From positions 1 through 15,238 of the forward strand of contig JAGFXW010000029.1 of assembly GCA_017861495.1 (NCBI GenBank): a stretch of 15,238 bases of DNA. Reading direction: 5' to 3'. This document shows, in pieces, positions 14,201 through 15,238 of this stretch (within the stretch, counting starts at the first letter, position 1; each line of letters begins with the position of its first letter). This stretch comes from Bacillota bacterium (GTDB lineage: Bacteria > Bacillota_C > Negativicutes > CTSoil-072). A model generated the notes under the pieces. It made no database searches. It worked only from the letters and a program-made list of their open reading frames with translations, and was not told where the DNA came from. Made by a program: the position numbers and the translations under genes.

Positions 14201-15085
14201 TTACCGTTTCACTTCGACCTTGGCCATTTTTTCATAGTATTGGACTAATGCGCTATGGTCTTGAACATCTTTACCGTCAACCTTTAACGCCTGCATCATT
14301 TCCATGACCGCTGCAGTGAGGGGAAGAGGCACACCTACTTCATGTGAAGTTTCCAGAACGTTATTTAAGTCTTTAATGTGTAAATTGATGCGGAAGCCCG
14401 GGTTGAAATTACGATCCATCATCATGGGCGCTTTTGCATCCAATACCGTACTGCCGGCAAGGCCGCCGCGGATGGCGTTATAGACCAATTCCGGTTCAAC
14501 ACCTGCCTTGGCAGCTAAAACAAGCGCTTCGGAAACCGCAGCAATGTTTATTGCGACAATGATTTGGTTGGCTAATTTGGTTACGTTGCCGGCACCGACA
14601 TCACCAGTCAATACGACGGAACCAGCCATTGCTTTCATAATTGGATAACAGGCATCAAACACTTCTTTTTTGCCGCCGACCATTACAGACAGTGTCCCGT
14701 CAATTGCTTTGGGCTCGCCGCCGCTGACCGGAGCATCCAACAGTTCGATTCCTTTTTCTGCCAATTTTGCGGCAACTTCGCGGCTGACAAGCGGGGCAAT
14801 CGAACTCATATCGACCACTGTCGCGCCTGGTTTAGCTCCTTCAATAATGCCGTTTTCGCCCAATACTACTTGTTTTACATGCGGGGAATTCGGCAGCATA
14901 GTAATAATGACATTGGTTTGTTCCGCCACTTCTTTGGGAGTTGCGACCGCCTGTGCGCCGGCCGCAACAACTTCGTCGACCGCTGCTTTTACAACGTCGC
15001 ATACGACTAATTCGTAACCAGCTTTCAACAAATTTTTTGCCATCGGTTTTCCCATGATTCCAAGGCCGACAAATCCAATTTTCAT
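14201..15085 (-). CDS. garR: 2-hydroxy-3-oxopropionate (tartronate semialdehyde) reductase-type beta-hydroxyacid dehydrogenase
   Basis: A 294-residue cytoplasmic NAD(P)H-dependent reductase of the GarR/GlxR/3-hydroxyisobutyrate dehydrogenase family. The Rossmann loop GLGIMG lies at 7-12 and the substrate motif DAPVSGGEPKA at 117-127. The catalytic lysine is K170 in GNVTKLANQ (167-174), and the helix with the EALVLAAKAGV pattern follows. Length matches the family (about 290-300). The start is the ATG at 15085 (minus strand), with GGAGG at 15098-15094 eight bases upstream; a longer frame reaches 15100 but begins over the ribosome site. Gene symbol is by family resemblance; 3-hydroxyisobutyrate or related acids remain possible substrates. 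It converges on the methyl operon and has no obvious link to it. Glyoxylate or glycerate metabolism is the usual role. Confidence 0.85.
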   Translation of the reverse strand: MKIGFVGLGIMGKPMAKNLLKAGYELVVCDVVKAAVDEVVAAGAQAVATPKEVAEQTNVIITMLPNSPHVKQVVLGENGIIEGAKPGATVVDMSSIAPLVSREVAAKLAEKGIELLDAPVSGGEPKAIDGTLSVMVGGKKEVFDACYPIMKAMAGSVVLTGDVGAGNVTKLANQIIVAINIAAVSEALVLAAKAGVEPELVYNAIRGGLAGSTVLDAKAPMMMDRNFNPGFRINLHIKDLNNVLETSHEVGVPLPLTAAVMEMMQALKVDGKDVQDHSALVQYYEKMAKVEVKR

Positions 15086-15122
15086 AATGATTTCCTCCAT
15101 TTATCGTATTATTTTATGAAAC

Positions 15123-15153
15123 TTTATAGCAATTTAGAGTGCTTGATTGTAAA
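15123..15153 (-). promoter_or_regulatory. Candidate promoter of the garR-like gene
   Basis: Read on the minus strand, TTTACA (15153-15148) or the overlapping TTACAA (15152-15147) is followed at 19 or 18 bases by TATAAA (15128-15123). A TGn extension stands directly before the -10 (TGC at 15131-15129). The start site would fall near 15116, about 30 bases before the start codon. The extended -10 makes up for the long spacer. Confidence 0.45.
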
Positions 15154-15199
15154 ATGAAATTGAACTAATGAAAAAATCCATAGTGGACCTAAACTGTAA

Positions 15200-15229
15200 T
15201 ATAATTAATTCACCACAAACAATTAATTA
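15200..15229. promoter_or_regulatory. Divergent promoter -10 with overlapping inverted repeat
   Basis: A perfect TATAAT is at 15200-15205 on the plus strand, though no good -35 is seen. A 9-base inverted repeat, TAATTAATT (15202-15210) and AATTAATTA (15221-15229), is separated by 10 bases and overlaps this -10. The arrangement looks like an operator in the space between the garR-like gene and a plus-strand gene beginning beyond the window. The arms are A+T only, so chance is possible. Confidence 0.35.
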
Positions 15230-15230
15230 C

Positions 15231-15237
15231 AGGAAGG
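15231..15237 (+). promoter_or_regulatory. Ribosome binding site at right edge
   Basis: AGGAAGG lies at the very end of the window, downstream of the TATAAT at 15200. It suggests that a plus-strand gene, divergent from the garR-like gene, starts just outside the window. Confidence 0.4.
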
Positions 15238-15238
15238 T

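Noticed and set aside
1..15238. CRISPR arrays, insertion sequences, tRNA or rRNA genes, in-frame UAG (pyrrolysine) or UGA (selenocysteine) codons
   Set aside because: No direct-repeat array, transposase, terminal repeats or RNA gene was seen. No MttB-type gene is present, and all listed genes end at ordinary stops that agree with the expected protein ends, except the split GTPase.

Overview
The window looks like chromosomal DNA of an anaerobic, acetogen-type Firmicute. The closest fit is a Negativicutes/Sporomusa-like or Moorella-like bacterium. This is inferred from gene content: corrinoid methyl transfer, an Hdr-MvhD-MetVF type methylene-tetrahydrofolate reductase, Gram-positive-style Shine-Dalgarno sequences and frequent GTG/TTG starts. 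No rRNA or other taxonomic marker is present.

Layout. Positions 2-382 hold the 3' end of thiM (thiazole kinase), closed by a strong hairpin. From 701 to 14116 there are fourteen same-strand genes with short gaps or ATGA-type overlaps. They form one long methyl-metabolism locus. Block A (701-5257) is a corrinoid methyltransferase system: a URO-D-family methyltransferase, a B12-binding corrinoid protein, a pterin-binding methyl-H4folate:corrinoid methyltransferase and a [2Fe-2S]/ASKHA corrinoid activator. A GntR/UTRA regulator (5254-5985) overlaps the activator. Block B (6009-7717) holds a DUF1638 protein and a CobW-family GTPase that is split into two overlapping genes. Block C (7836-14116) is hdrC-hdrB-hdrA-mvhD-metV-metF, the multi-subunit methylene-H4folate reductase first known from Moorella-type acetogens. 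A bidirectional terminator follows. A tartronate-semialdehyde-reductase-type gene (garR-like) faces the locus from the minus strand, and its upstream region looks like a divergent promoter.

How the parts could work together (inference): the URO-D protein takes a methyl group from an unidentified methyl donor and puts it on the corrinoid protein. The pterin-binding enzyme moves it to H4folate. The activator rescues corrinoid that has oxidised to Co(II). MetVF-Hdr-MvhD then interconverts methyl- and methylene-H4folate, most simply in the oxidative direction, passing electrons to the Hdr flavin/Fe-S unit. No MttB-, MtmB-, MtbB- or MtaB-type substrate methyltransferase and no transporter is in the window. 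The URO-D protein is therefore the best candidate for the substrate-specific enzyme, as in CmuA-type chloromethane or MtsA-type methylthiol systems. Its usual zinc motif is altered (His-x-Asp instead of His-x-Cys).

Regulation: the palindrome GTATATAC, which fits the HutC/UTRA GntR operator form GTnTAnAC, occurs in both promoter regions of block A. One copy is upstream of the URO-D gene and one lies between the -35 and -10 of an internal promoter ahead of the pterin-binding methyltransferase. The GntR protein of the locus is the obvious candidate to bind them.
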